This document shows positions 26,601 through 33,458 of a DNA stretch of 64,000 nucleotides, piece after piece (the stretch's first letter is position 1; each line of letters begins with the position of its first letter). Location of the stretch: positions 8,669 to 72,668 of the forward strand of contig NZ_JBDPZC010000017.1 of assembly GCF_039872765.1 (NCBI RefSeq). Reading direction: 5' to 3'. The translations under genes and the position numbers were made by a program. Origin of the DNA: Roseateles_B flavus (GTDB lineage: Bacteria > Pseudomonadota > Gammaproteobacteria > Burkholderiales > Burkholderiaceae_C). The notes beneath the pieces were generated by a model. That model searched no databases. It was given only the letters and a program-made list of their open reading frames with translations, and was not told where the DNA came from.

Positions 26601-27182
26601 TACACGGAGCTGCAGTCCATCACGGACGCGATCAACGAGGGCGCCATCTACAAGTTCCTGACCAAGCCCTGGGACGATGAGCGGCTGAGGGCGCACGTGC
26701 AGGAGGCCTTCCGCAGCAAGGAGCTGGCGGACGAGAACAGGCGCCTGGACTCGGCGGTGACGGAGGCCAACCAGGAGCTGGCTCAGGTCAACCGCCGGCT
26801 CCAGCAGCTGCTGCAGTCCCAGCATGAGCGCATCAGCCGCGAGGAAGTCAGCCTGCAGGTGATGCGCGAGCTGCTGGAGCGCGTGCCCCTGCCCATCATG
26901 GGGGCGGACCCGAGCGGCATGATCAGCTATGCCAACGAGGCATCGGAGCAGTTGTTCAAGCACCAGCCGGCGCCCGTCGGCCGTTTCCTGGACGAGGTGC
27001 TGCCGGACGGCCTGCGCACGCTGTGGAGCGAATCCGGGGATGCCAGCACCCTGGTCCACATCGACGGGCATCGCTACCGGGCCTTGTGCCGCTCCCTGTG
27101 GGCCGGCTGGGAAGCGCAGCCGACACAGCGGGGCCGCCTGCTGGTACTGATGCCCGTGGAGCACGAAAGGGAGTACCTATGA
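23673..27182 (+). CDS. Membrane PAS-GGDEF-EAL-REC-PAS hybrid signalling protein
   Basis: A 1169-residue protein opening a seven-gene operon. TM1 (about 29-48) and TM2 (about 295-315) bracket an extracytoplasmic helical sensor. A PAS domain follows (about 335-455). Next is a GGDEF-like domain whose active site reads GQGEY (536-540), so cyclase activity is unlikely. The EAL domain has EVLARW with Glu665, then ITES, LDDFGTGYS, KIDRS and AEGVE, which should suffice for c-di-GMP hydrolysis. A receiver domain (about 896-1015) carries D903/D904 and phosphoacceptor D947. A coiled coil and a final PAS domain end the protein. A receiver after EAL is uncommon. It overlaps the next gene by 4 bases (ATGA). 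Confidence 0.85.
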   Translation: MDSTNAFTSGWGSTSAAGTRGWLQGMGLKQKLLLAAVLCMAAIGVPVWQQLKLSQALIRTIDRERQGVAHASLLQQSHESLGRLQAAIPAGDAAASRAWDAARLRERLDSLQARLDAEGASMALRQAADEARQLLRQLPVDEARVASAEPTRQVSAQLKAKFQQMMELVLDEYALVLDPRTDTYYLMAACFMQGTELAEQLQDAAGKGAWTDEGSAHRLRQMMGKVFQANPAMSQALAAPLQGLDDSLARLRTQPTAADFERAQAALVAWLEVGAYQLDGELDRQRSALRSAQTGQVLLLLLFLASLAQLGRLIVRDYLARTQEMHHRAKLLGHAEELAKIGCAETDLMSEQVRWTAGMFHLFGEPESSTPVDPDWLYLRVPRGERDSVQRNSRLVAPQQPCEFEHRIQRSDGSFRTVLHRAVIDLDDKGWPRRALTILQDVTERHDAEQRIERLDKSCPVTGLSNRKALLERLQQCLEPLREGDAGLVLMVMQVHQLGMVMDSLGYDGGDRLLQLVAQRLETAAGKTALVLAHLGQGEYACLRRIPAGEGQADLLEECRALLRALNEPVQLGDVEFAMSCSLGFSQAPLDSDQGPRLLHQAQAALGQARESEGLVCRYDPAAHARAFRRLETETALRRALEQDGLHLHYQAQLELRQGRIIGAEVLARWTDPVRGEVPPVEFIAVAEACGLIVELGEWVMRQACLQAVKWQKAGLRPIRLAVNLSARQLQLPDIAWRVQNILRETGMDPRWLGIEITESLFIEESQHILRALHAIKALGVEISLDDFGTGYSNLGYLRRLPVDIVKIDRSIVHDVEAAAHDVSMTRAVINMAHSLQLKVLAEGVETEGQLSMLMANKCDQMQGFLFSPGVDAEAFEAQLRAEQQLPGHLFAAERRRTLLLVDDEENIVAALRRLLRRDGYQILTANSGGEGLQCLAEHEVDVIISDQRMPGMTGVEFLRRAKELYPGTVRMVLSGYTELQSITDAINEGAIYKFLTKPWDDERLRAHVQEAFRSKELADENRRLDSAVTEANQELAQVNRRLQQLLQSQHERISREEVSLQVMRELLERVPLPIMGADPSGMISYANEASEQLFKHQPAPVGRFLDEVLPDGLRTLWSESGDASTLVHIDGHRYRALCRSLWAGWEAQPTQRGRLLVLMPVEHEREYL

Positions 27183-27361
27183 ACGAGCATCCGGCGCCTG
27201 CCCCGGCCGCCCGGCCCGACGCCGCCGACAAGCACCGCAGCGAAGCGCAACACCAGCTGGAGCATCTGTTTCGCCATGCCTTGAAGGAGGAGCGGGTGAA
27301 CCCGCTGTACTTCCTCCTGCAGCGCTTCAGGGCGCAGGCGGCGGAGGAGGCGTCACCATGA
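27179..27361 (+). CDS. 60-residue unknown protein within the signalling operon
   Basis: This small gene starts at an ATG overlapping the stop of the previous gene (ATGA). Its own stop overlaps the ATG of the HDOD gene in the same way, which argues strongly that it is translated. The product is Pro/Ala-rich at first, then predicted helical: AQHQLEHLFRHALKEERVN followed by LYFLLQRFRAQ, an amphipathic pattern with basic and acidic faces. There are no Cys residues, signal peptide or membrane segment. I do not recognise the family. A role as an adaptor or inhibitor of one of its signalling neighbours is a guess from context. Confidence 0.7.
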   Translation: MNEHPAPAPAARPDAADKHRSEAQHQLEHLFRHALKEERVNPLYFLLQRFRAQAAEEASP

Positions 27362-28215
27362 GCGCGACCGATGTCGCCGGAAGGATCCGCCAGATCCGGG
27401 ACCTGCCGACGCCCAATGCTGTGGCAATGCAGCTGCTGGTCTCGCTGGCCGACGAGGACCTGAGCATCGAGCAGCTCACCCAGCAGATCTCGCTGGACCA
27501 GGGCATCGTGGCCAAGGTCCTGAGGCTGGCGAATTCACCGTTCTATGGCCTGCCCCGGCGCGTGACGCTGATAGCGGACGCCGTGGCCATCATCGGCTGG
27601 CGCTCCGTCCGCAACCTGGCCCTGGCGGCGGGCCTGGCCCGCAGCTTCGACCTCGGGCGATGCCCGTCCTTCGACCTGGGGGCCTATTGGCGCCATTCGC
27701 TGGCCTGCGCTCTGTGCGCGGAGGCCCTGGCCCGTGCAGGGGGGCAGGACAGCGGCCTGGCCTTTGCCGGCGGCCTGCTGCATGACCTGGGGCGCGTGGC
27801 CCTGGCCAGCCTGGCCCCCGAGGACTACGCCCAGGCCTTGCGCTGGCAGGCTGACAAGGGAACCCGCCTTGTCGAGGCTGAGCACGCCTGCCTGGGCCAG
27901 GACCATGCCGTCGTTGGCGGCGCGCTGGCCGAGCAATGGCTGCTGGCACCCGCGCTGGTGGACAGCGTGGCCCTGCATCACCAGCCGCCCGAGGACGGCA
28001 GCGCACCGCTGGCGGACCTGGTGCACGTGGCCGATTGCGTGGCCCACGGGCTGGGCCTGGAAGGGGCGGCGGACGAGTCGGTCCCCTCCCTGGCTCTGCA
28101 CAGCTGGCGCCGCCTGGACATGGAGGAGCCGCAGTGGTTCCGCCTTTTTGCCGACGTGGAGTCGGAGCATGCCGTCTTGTGCCAGGCCTTCTTTCCTGGC
28201 GAGGGGTCTCCATGA
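27358..28215 (+). CDS. HDOD domain protein
   Basis: A 285-residue protein consisting of an HDOD domain. The opening RIRQIRDLPTPNAVAMQLL is followed by LTQQISLDQGIVAKVLRLANSPFYGLPRRVTLIADAVAIIGWRSVRNLAL, the hallmark of the family. A later HDLGRVAL and the run DHAVVGGALAEQWLLAPALVDSVALHHQP resemble the HD superfamily parent. HDOD proteins generally have no shown catalysis and act as signalling scaffolds, often beside histidine kinases and c-di-GMP enzymes. It starts in overlap with the 60-residue gene and ends in overlap with the kinase gene (ATGA both times). Confidence 0.88.
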   Translation: MSATDVAGRIRQIRDLPTPNAVAMQLLVSLADEDLSIEQLTQQISLDQGIVAKVLRLANSPFYGLPRRVTLIADAVAIIGWRSVRNLALAAGLARSFDLGRCPSFDLGAYWRHSLACALCAEALARAGGQDSGLAFAGGLLHDLGRVALASLAPEDYAQALRWQADKGTRLVEAEHACLGQDHAVVGGALAEQWLLAPALVDSVALHHQPPEDGSAPLADLVHVADCVAHGLGLEGAADESVPSLALHSWRRLDMEEPQWFRLFADVESEHAVLCQAFFPGEGSP

Positions 28216-29156
28216 ACGCTCATGAACAAGGCCATGCCGGTGCACTGCCGGCGCAGGAGGTGCAGGCACTGCTGCGCAGCAACCAGGAGCTGAAGCAGCT
28301 CAATGCGCGGCTCAGTGAGGCGCAGGAGAAGCTGGTGCAGTCCGAGAAGCTGGCCTCCATCGGGCAGCTGGCGGCGGGCGTGGCGCATGAGATCAACAAC
28401 CCGATCGGCTACATCTTCTCGAACTTCGGCACGCTGGAACGCTACCTGGCCGACCTGTTCGAAATGCTGGCGGCCTATGAGGCGGCGGAACCCCTGCTGG
28501 CGGGCACGACGGTCGGCGCGGAGCTGTCGGCCTTGCGGCAGAAGGTCGAGCTGGACTACCTCAAGGAAGACATTCCGACCCTCATGGCGGAGTCCAGGGA
28601 GGGCATCAGCCGCGTTCGCAAGATCGTGCAGGACCTCAAGGACTTCTCCCGCGTCGACAACAGCCAGGAATGGGCGCTGGCGGACCTGCACCACGGCCTG
28701 GAATCGACGCTCAACATCGTCAACAACGAGATCAAGTACAAAGCCAAGGTCGTCAGGGACTACGGCGAGATCCCCGAGATCCTGTGCCTGCCGTCGGAGC
28801 TGAACCAGGTCTTCATGAACCTGCTGATCAATGCCTCGCATGCCATCAGCGGTGAGCAGGGCTGCATCACCATCCGCAGCGGCAGGGACGGGGCGCAGGT
28901 CTGGGTGGAGATCGCCGACAACGGCTCGGGCATCTCCCCCGAAAACCTCAACAGGATCTTCGATCCCTTCTTCACGACCAAGCCCATCGGCCAGGGCACG
29001 GGGCTGGGGCTGTCGCTGTCCTACGGCATCGTGAAAAAGCACCATGGTCAGATCCTTGTTGACAGCCAGCTGGGGGTCGGCACGCGCTTTCGCGTGATAC
29101 TGCCCATCGAGCAGCCTGACGGGCCGGACGAGCAAGGCCCGGCACAGGCCGGATGA
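28212..29156 (+). CDS. Soluble sensor histidine kinase
   Basis: A 314-residue kinase without membrane segments or a PAS domain. A short coiled coil (ELKQLNARLSEAQEKLVQSEK) leads into the HisKA helix LASIGQLAAGVAHEINNP, with phosphoacceptor His59. An insert LDYLKEDIPTLMAESREGISRVRKIVQDLKDFSRVD follows, then an ATPase domain with N box LNQVFMNLLINASHAI, G1 DNGSGI, F box FDPFFTTK and G2 GTGLGLSLS. With no sensor of its own it probably listens to a partner such as the HDOD protein, whose gene it overlaps. Likely targets are the receiver domains coded in the same operon. Confidence 0.9.
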   Translation: MNAHEQGHAGALPAQEVQALLRSNQELKQLNARLSEAQEKLVQSEKLASIGQLAAGVAHEINNPIGYIFSNFGTLERYLADLFEMLAAYEAAEPLLAGTTVGAELSALRQKVELDYLKEDIPTLMAESREGISRVRKIVQDLKDFSRVDNSQEWALADLHHGLESTLNIVNNEIKYKAKVVRDYGEIPEILCLPSELNQVFMNLLINASHAISGEQGCITIRSGRDGAQVWVEIADNGSGISPENLNRIFDPFFTTKPIGQGTGLGLSLSYGIVKKHHGQILVDSQLGVGTRFRVILPIEQPDGPDEQGPAQAG

Positions 29157-29166
29157 TGGGTCTGCC

Positions 29167-30564
29167 ATGGCATCGATGAGCGAACTCCCCGCTGCGCGCC
29201 CCGAGCCGCCTGCCGGCACCACCGGGGCCGCGGTGGCCGTGGTCCTGTGCGTCGATGACGAGCCGGCCATCCTCAGCTCGCTGCGGCGGCTGCTGCGACC
29301 CAAGGGCTACAAGGTTCTGCTGGCCGAAGGCGGGCAGGCGGGGCTGGACACGCTGGCCCGCGAGCCGGTGGACCTGGTCGTGTCGGACATGCGCATGCCC
29401 GAGATGGACGGCGCGCAATTCCTGGAGCAGGTACGGCTGCGCTGGCCCGAGGTGATCCGCATCCTGCTGACGGGTTATGCGGACGTGAGCTCCACCATCG
29501 CAGCGATCAACCGCGGCGAGATCCACCGCTACATCGCCAAGCCCTGGGACGACCAGAACATGCTCATGGTCGTCGAGGACGGGCTGCGGCGCAGGCGCCT
29601 GGAGCAGGAGAACCTGCGCCTGCAGGCCTTGACGCAGGTCCAGAACCAGGAACTGCAGGCCCTCAACGCCGGCCTGGAGGCGCGCGTCAAGGCTCGCACC
29701 CAGGAGATCGAGCAAATCAACGGCATGCTGGAGCAGGCCTATGCCGAGCTGCAGAGCAACTTCCTGCTGTCCATCAATGTGTTCGCGGGCCTGACGGAGC
29801 TGCGCGATGGCAGCATGGCCGGCTACTCGCGCCAGGTCGCGGCCCTGGCCAGGGCGACCGCCCACCAGCTGGGCCTGGGCCCTCTGGCCGAACAGGACCT
29901 GCATATCGCCGGCCTGCTGCACGAGGTAGGCAAGCTGGGCTTCCCCGATGCGCTGCTGCGCAAGCCCATGTCGCTGATGCGGGGCGAGGAGCTGCAGCTG
30001 TTCCGACGCCATCCCCTGCATGCAGAGTCGGCGCTGATGCCGCTGGCCCAGCTGCAGCGGGCCGCGCGCCTCGTGCGTGCCCAGCACGAGCGCCTGGACG
30101 GCAAGGGCTTCCCGGACGGGCTCGCGGGCGAGCAGCTGTCTCTGGCGGCGCAGGTCCTCGCGGCCGCCGTGGACTACCACGGCCTGCAGAGCGGGCGCCT
30201 GGCCGAGCGCCGCTACAGTGCGGAGGAAGCGCTGTCCATGGTGAAGGGCGGCGCCGAGGTCCGCTATGCCAAGGTCGTCGTCGAAGCCCTTGGCGTCGCG
30301 CTTCAGAGCCTGGCCGAGCAGGGGCCGCAGGACCGCCTGATCCTGGCCCAGGACCTGGTCGAGGGCATGGTGCTCTCGCGGGACCTGACCAGTCCGCAGG
30401 GGGCCTTGCTCCTGGCCCGTGGCTATGTCTTCGACGCGCGGGTGGTCAAGCAGGTACGGGAGTATGCGAGGCGGGAGGGCGTCAAGCTGCAGCTCCATGT
30501 GCGCCTCGACCCGGCCACGCCTTCGGGGCCCGTGGCCGGACAGGGTGTTCAGCAAGCAGTGTGA
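29167..30564 (+). CDS. Response regulator with altered HD-GYP-like output
   Basis: A 465-residue protein. The receiver domain (about 24-145) has VDDE, phosphoacceptor Asp74 and the switch K in IAKPWDD. A coiled coil follows, then an HD-GYP-related domain. In true HD-GYP enzymes the metal site reads HDIGK and HHER; here it is HEVGK (His252-Glu253) and QHERLDGKGFP, and the later D-x-x-D-A is AVDYHGL. Metal binding, and so c-di-GMP hydrolysis, is therefore doubtful. A further C-terminal domain follows (ILAQDLVEGMVLSRDLTSPQGALLLARGYVF), as in HD-GYP regulators. It lies 10 bases after the kinase gene. Confidence 0.82.
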   Translation: MASMSELPAARPEPPAGTTGAAVAVVLCVDDEPAILSSLRRLLRPKGYKVLLAEGGQAGLDTLAREPVDLVVSDMRMPEMDGAQFLEQVRLRWPEVIRILLTGYADVSSTIAAINRGEIHRYIAKPWDDQNMLMVVEDGLRRRRLEQENLRLQALTQVQNQELQALNAGLEARVKARTQEIEQINGMLEQAYAELQSNFLLSINVFAGLTELRDGSMAGYSRQVAALARATAHQLGLGPLAEQDLHIAGLLHEVGKLGFPDALLRKPMSLMRGEELQLFRRHPLHAESALMPLAQLQRAARLVRAQHERLDGKGFPDGLAGEQLSLAAQVLAAAVDYHGLQSGRLAERRYSAEEALSMVKGGAEVRYAKVVVEALGVALQSLAEQGPQDRLILAQDLVEGMVLSRDLTSPQGALLLARGYVFDARVVKQVREYARREGVKLQLHVRLDPATPSGPVAGQGVQQAV

Positions 30565-30575
30565 GGAGAGGTCTC

Positions 30576-31139
30576 ATGGCTGAAAAGATTCTCCTGGTGG
30601 ATGACGAGCCCCACATCCTGCGGGCATTGCAACGACTGCTGCGGCTGGGGCTGCAGGACGCGCAGCTGCAGCCCTATGCCCTGGAGGCCTTCACCGATCC
30701 CGCCGAGGCCTTGCGCCGGGCGCGGTCGGTGCCCTATGCCCTGGTGGTCTCGGACTACCGGATGCCGCAGATGACGGGCGTCGATTTCCTCAAGTCCCTG
30801 CGCGAACTGCAGCCGGACTGCGCGCGGGTCATCCTCTCCGGCTATGCCGACCTGAACGGCCTGATGGCGGCGATCAACGACGTCGGCATCATGCGCTTCA
30901 TCGCCAAGCCCTGGAACGACCATGAGCTGCTGTGCGGGCTCAGCCAGATCCTGCGCCTGCGCGAGCTCGCCCTCGAGAACCAGCGACTGGCGGACCTGGT
31001 CCGCGAGCAGCAGGGAAAGCTCAGCGCCCAGGAGGTGGAGCTGCGCCGGCTGGAGCGGCTGGAGCCTGGGCTGACCAAGGTGAACTGGGGACCGGACGGC
31101 TCCTTCCTGCTGGAGGACCCCGGCGAGGTCCAGTTGTGA
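30576..31139 (+). CDS. Response regulator with C-terminal coiled coil
   Basis: A 187-residue protein. The receiver domain has LLVDDE, phosphoacceptor Asp60 in VVSDYRMPQ, then ILSGYADLNGLMAAINDVGIMRFIAKPW with the conserved Lys. The last 60 residues form a charged helix (LALENQRLADLVREQQGKLSAQEVELRRLERL) and a short tail, with no DNA-binding or enzymatic domain. GAGGAGAGG precedes the ATG; an in-frame GTG five codons earlier is less likely. The protein resembles the receiver part of its upstream neighbour and probably passes phosphate or signals by protein contact. Confidence 0.85.
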   Translation: MAEKILLVDDEPHILRALQRLLRLGLQDAQLQPYALEAFTDPAEALRRARSVPYALVVSDYRMPQMTGVDFLKSLRELQPDCARVILSGYADLNGLMAAINDVGIMRFIAKPWNDHELLCGLSQILRLRELALENQRLADLVREQQGKLSAQEVELRRLERLEPGLTKVNWGPDGSFLLEDPGEVQL

Positions 31140-33259
31140 GTGATGTGCTGCCGCCGCTGTTCGTCGCGGCGCTGGAAGCGGTCAGCACGCCGACGCTGGT
31201 GCATGCAGGCGCGCAGGTGCTGCATGCCAATGCCAGCATGCAGCGGCTGCTGGGCTTTGATCTGGAGACCCTGCAGGGCATGCGCTTCGATGCCTGGGCC
31301 AGTGAGCAGACCCGGGCCGCGCTGTTCGACTATGGCCAGCGCTGCCTGCACGAGCTCGGGGAGCTGCCGTCGGCGGAGGCGGAGGCCGTCACGGCCAGCG
31401 GGGCCATCCGCTACCTGGAGCTCCATGCCCGCCAGGTGCGGCTGGACGAGCAGGTCCTGGCCGTCACCACCTGCCAGGACCTCAGCGACATGCGCCACGT
31501 GCAGAGCAGCCTGCTGGACGTAGGGCGGGTCCTGCACCAGATCATCGAGAACAGCCCGGTGGCCACCTTTGTGCTGAACGCCGAGCACCGGGTCACGCAA
31601 TGGAATGCCGCGTGCACCAAGCTCACCGGCATCGAGATGGTGGACCTGCTGATGGGCGACAAGGAACCCTGGCAGGCCTTCTACAAATGGCCGCGCCCCC
31701 TGCTGGCCGATCTCATCATCGACGGGACGGTGTCCGAGACGGCCCAGACCGCTGAGGGCGAGCGCTGCCAGGCCTCGCTGCTGATCCCGGGCGCCTTCGA
31801 GGCGGAGCGCTTCTTCCCCCAGATGGGCGAGCACGGGCGCTGGCTGTACCTGACCGCGGCCCCGCTGACCGACGCCCAGGGGCGTGTGGTGGGCGCCATC
31901 GAGACCCTGCAGGATGTCACGGCGCGGCGCCAGGCCGAGGAGCAGGTGCGCCGGCATCGCCAGGAGCTGGAGGAGCTGGTGGCGGAACGTACCGCCGAGC
32001 TGCTGGGCATGCACCATGAGCTCGAGGCCTTTCTCGAGAATGCCTCGGTGGGCATCATCACCACCTCGCGCCAGCGCATCACCCGCGCCAACAAGAAGTT
32101 CGCCGAGATGTTTGAGTTCGGCAGCGAAAGCCCGCTGGACCATGACAGCGTCGAGCTCTTCACGAGCAAGGAGTCGTACGACTCGCTGGGGGCGGTGGCC
32201 TATCCCCTGCTGTCCCGCGGCGAGTCCCTGCTGCACGAGATGGAGATGTGCACGCGGCGTGGCAATCGGATCTGGGTGCAGATGATCGCCTATGTGGCCG
32301 ATCCTCAGAACACCCAGGCCGGCACCTGGTGGCTGCTGCAGGACCGCACCGAGGTGCGTCGCGTGCAGGCCGAGTTGCAGCAGAACTTCGAGCGCATGAA
32401 GGAAACCAATGCCCGGCTCGAGGAGGCGCAGAACCAGCTGCTGCAGTCCGAGAAGATGGCGTCCATCGGCCAGCTGGCGGCGGGTGTCGCGCACGAGATC
32501 AACAACCCCATCGGCTTCGTCAGCTCCAATGTCGGGACGCTGCGGCGCTATGTCGAGGGCATGTTCAGGCTGCTCGAGCACTACGAGCACGTCGACCGCG
32601 CCCCTTTGCCGGCTGAACTTCGGCAGGCGATCGAAAAGGAGCGCGCGGAGCTGGACATCGAGTTCCTCAAGGAGGACCTGCCCCAGCTGCTGGATGAGAG
32701 TGACGAGGGCCTGACCCGCGTGAAGAAGATCGTCCAGGACCTCAAGGACTTTTCGCGCGTGGACCAGTCCGACTGGCAGGACGCTGACCTGAACGCGGGC
32801 CTGGACTCCACGCTCAACGTGGTGATGAACGAGGTCAAGTACAAGGCGGAGGTCGTCAAGCGCTACCAGCCCCTGGCCACGGTGCGCTGCCGCGCCGCCC
32901 AGCTGAACCAGGTCTTCATGAACCTGATCGTGAACGCTGCCCACGCCATCACGGGGCGTGGCGTCATCACCCTGTCCACGCGCCAGGAGGGCGACTGGGT
33001 GTGCGTCAGCGTGCAGGACACCGGCTCCGGCATGAGCGAGGCCACTCAGCGCCGCATCTTCGAGCCCTTCTTCACGACCAAGCCCGTGGGGCGGGGCACC
33101 GGGCTTGGCCTATCGCTGTCCTTCTCCATCGTGAAGAAGCATGGCGGGCGGATCGAGGTGGAGTCCCGCCAGGGCGAGGGCAGCTGCTTCAGCGTGTGGA
33201 TCCCCATTGCCGGCCCTGCCGATGCGGGAGACGAGGCCAGCCGGGCGCCCGCCGCCTGA
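31136..33259 (+). CDS. Soluble multi-PAS sensor histidine kinase
   Basis: A 707-residue kinase starting at a GTG that overlaps the stop of the response regulator gene (GTGA). It has three PAS-type domains: about 10-125, 135-270 (IIENSPVATFVLNAEHRVTQWNAACTKLTG) and 300-425 (FLENASVGIITTSRQRITRANKKFAEMF). The kinase core follows, with His453 in AAGVAHEINNP and ATP-site motifs DTGSGM and GTGLGLSLS. The core, including the DLKDFSRVD insert, closely resembles the shorter kinase of the same operon, so the two are paralogues. No membrane segment is seen, so the PAS domains should sense a cytoplasmic cue. It ends the operon. Confidence 0.9.
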   Translation: MSDVLPPLFVAALEAVSTPTLVHAGAQVLHANASMQRLLGFDLETLQGMRFDAWASEQTRAALFDYGQRCLHELGELPSAEAEAVTASGAIRYLELHARQVRLDEQVLAVTTCQDLSDMRHVQSSLLDVGRVLHQIIENSPVATFVLNAEHRVTQWNAACTKLTGIEMVDLLMGDKEPWQAFYKWPRPLLADLIIDGTVSETAQTAEGERCQASLLIPGAFEAERFFPQMGEHGRWLYLTAAPLTDAQGRVVGAIETLQDVTARRQAEEQVRRHRQELEELVAERTAELLGMHHELEAFLENASVGIITTSRQRITRANKKFAEMFEFGSESPLDHDSVELFTSKESYDSLGAVAYPLLSRGESLLHEMEMCTRRGNRIWVQMIAYVADPQNTQAGTWWLLQDRTEVRRVQAELQQNFERMKETNARLEEAQNQLLQSEKMASIGQLAAGVAHEINNPIGFVSSNVGTLRRYVEGMFRLLEHYEHVDRAPLPAELRQAIEKERAELDIEFLKEDLPQLLDESDEGLTRVKKIVQDLKDFSRVDQSDWQDADLNAGLDSTLNVVMNEVKYKAEVVKRYQPLATVRCRAAQLNQVFMNLIVNAAHAITGRGVITLSTRQEGDWVCVSVQDTGSGMSEATQRRIFEPFFTTKPVGRGTGLGLSLSFSIVKKHGGRIEVESRQGEGSCFSVWIPIAGPADAGDEASRAPAA

Positions 33260-33420
33260 GGCCGGCCCGCGTCGAGAGCCGCCGCTCCGGGGCTTGACGG
33301 CCGGGCCTGGCAGGCAGCCAATAGACACTCAGAAGGCAGAGGCCGACAGGTCTTGATGGAAGCCACGAGGCGGTACTGACGTGCCCGCCCGCATGGCAGC
33401 CGGCAGGGAGCCACGCCGAG

Positions 33421-33439
33421 TCCTGGGACTGTCCCAGGA
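33421..33439 (+). repeat. 8-bp hairpin in the leader of the chemoreceptor gene
   Basis: TCCTGGGA, a CTG loop and TCCCAGGA form a perfect 8-bp stem ending 19 bases before the chemoreceptor start codon. There is no T-run, so it is not a standard terminator. It could affect translation or be an operator. About 120 bases upstream a TTGACG (33294-33299) might be a -35 element, with no good -10. Confidence 0.35.
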
Positions 33440-33458
33440 CGTATGGAAGGGGCCGCCC

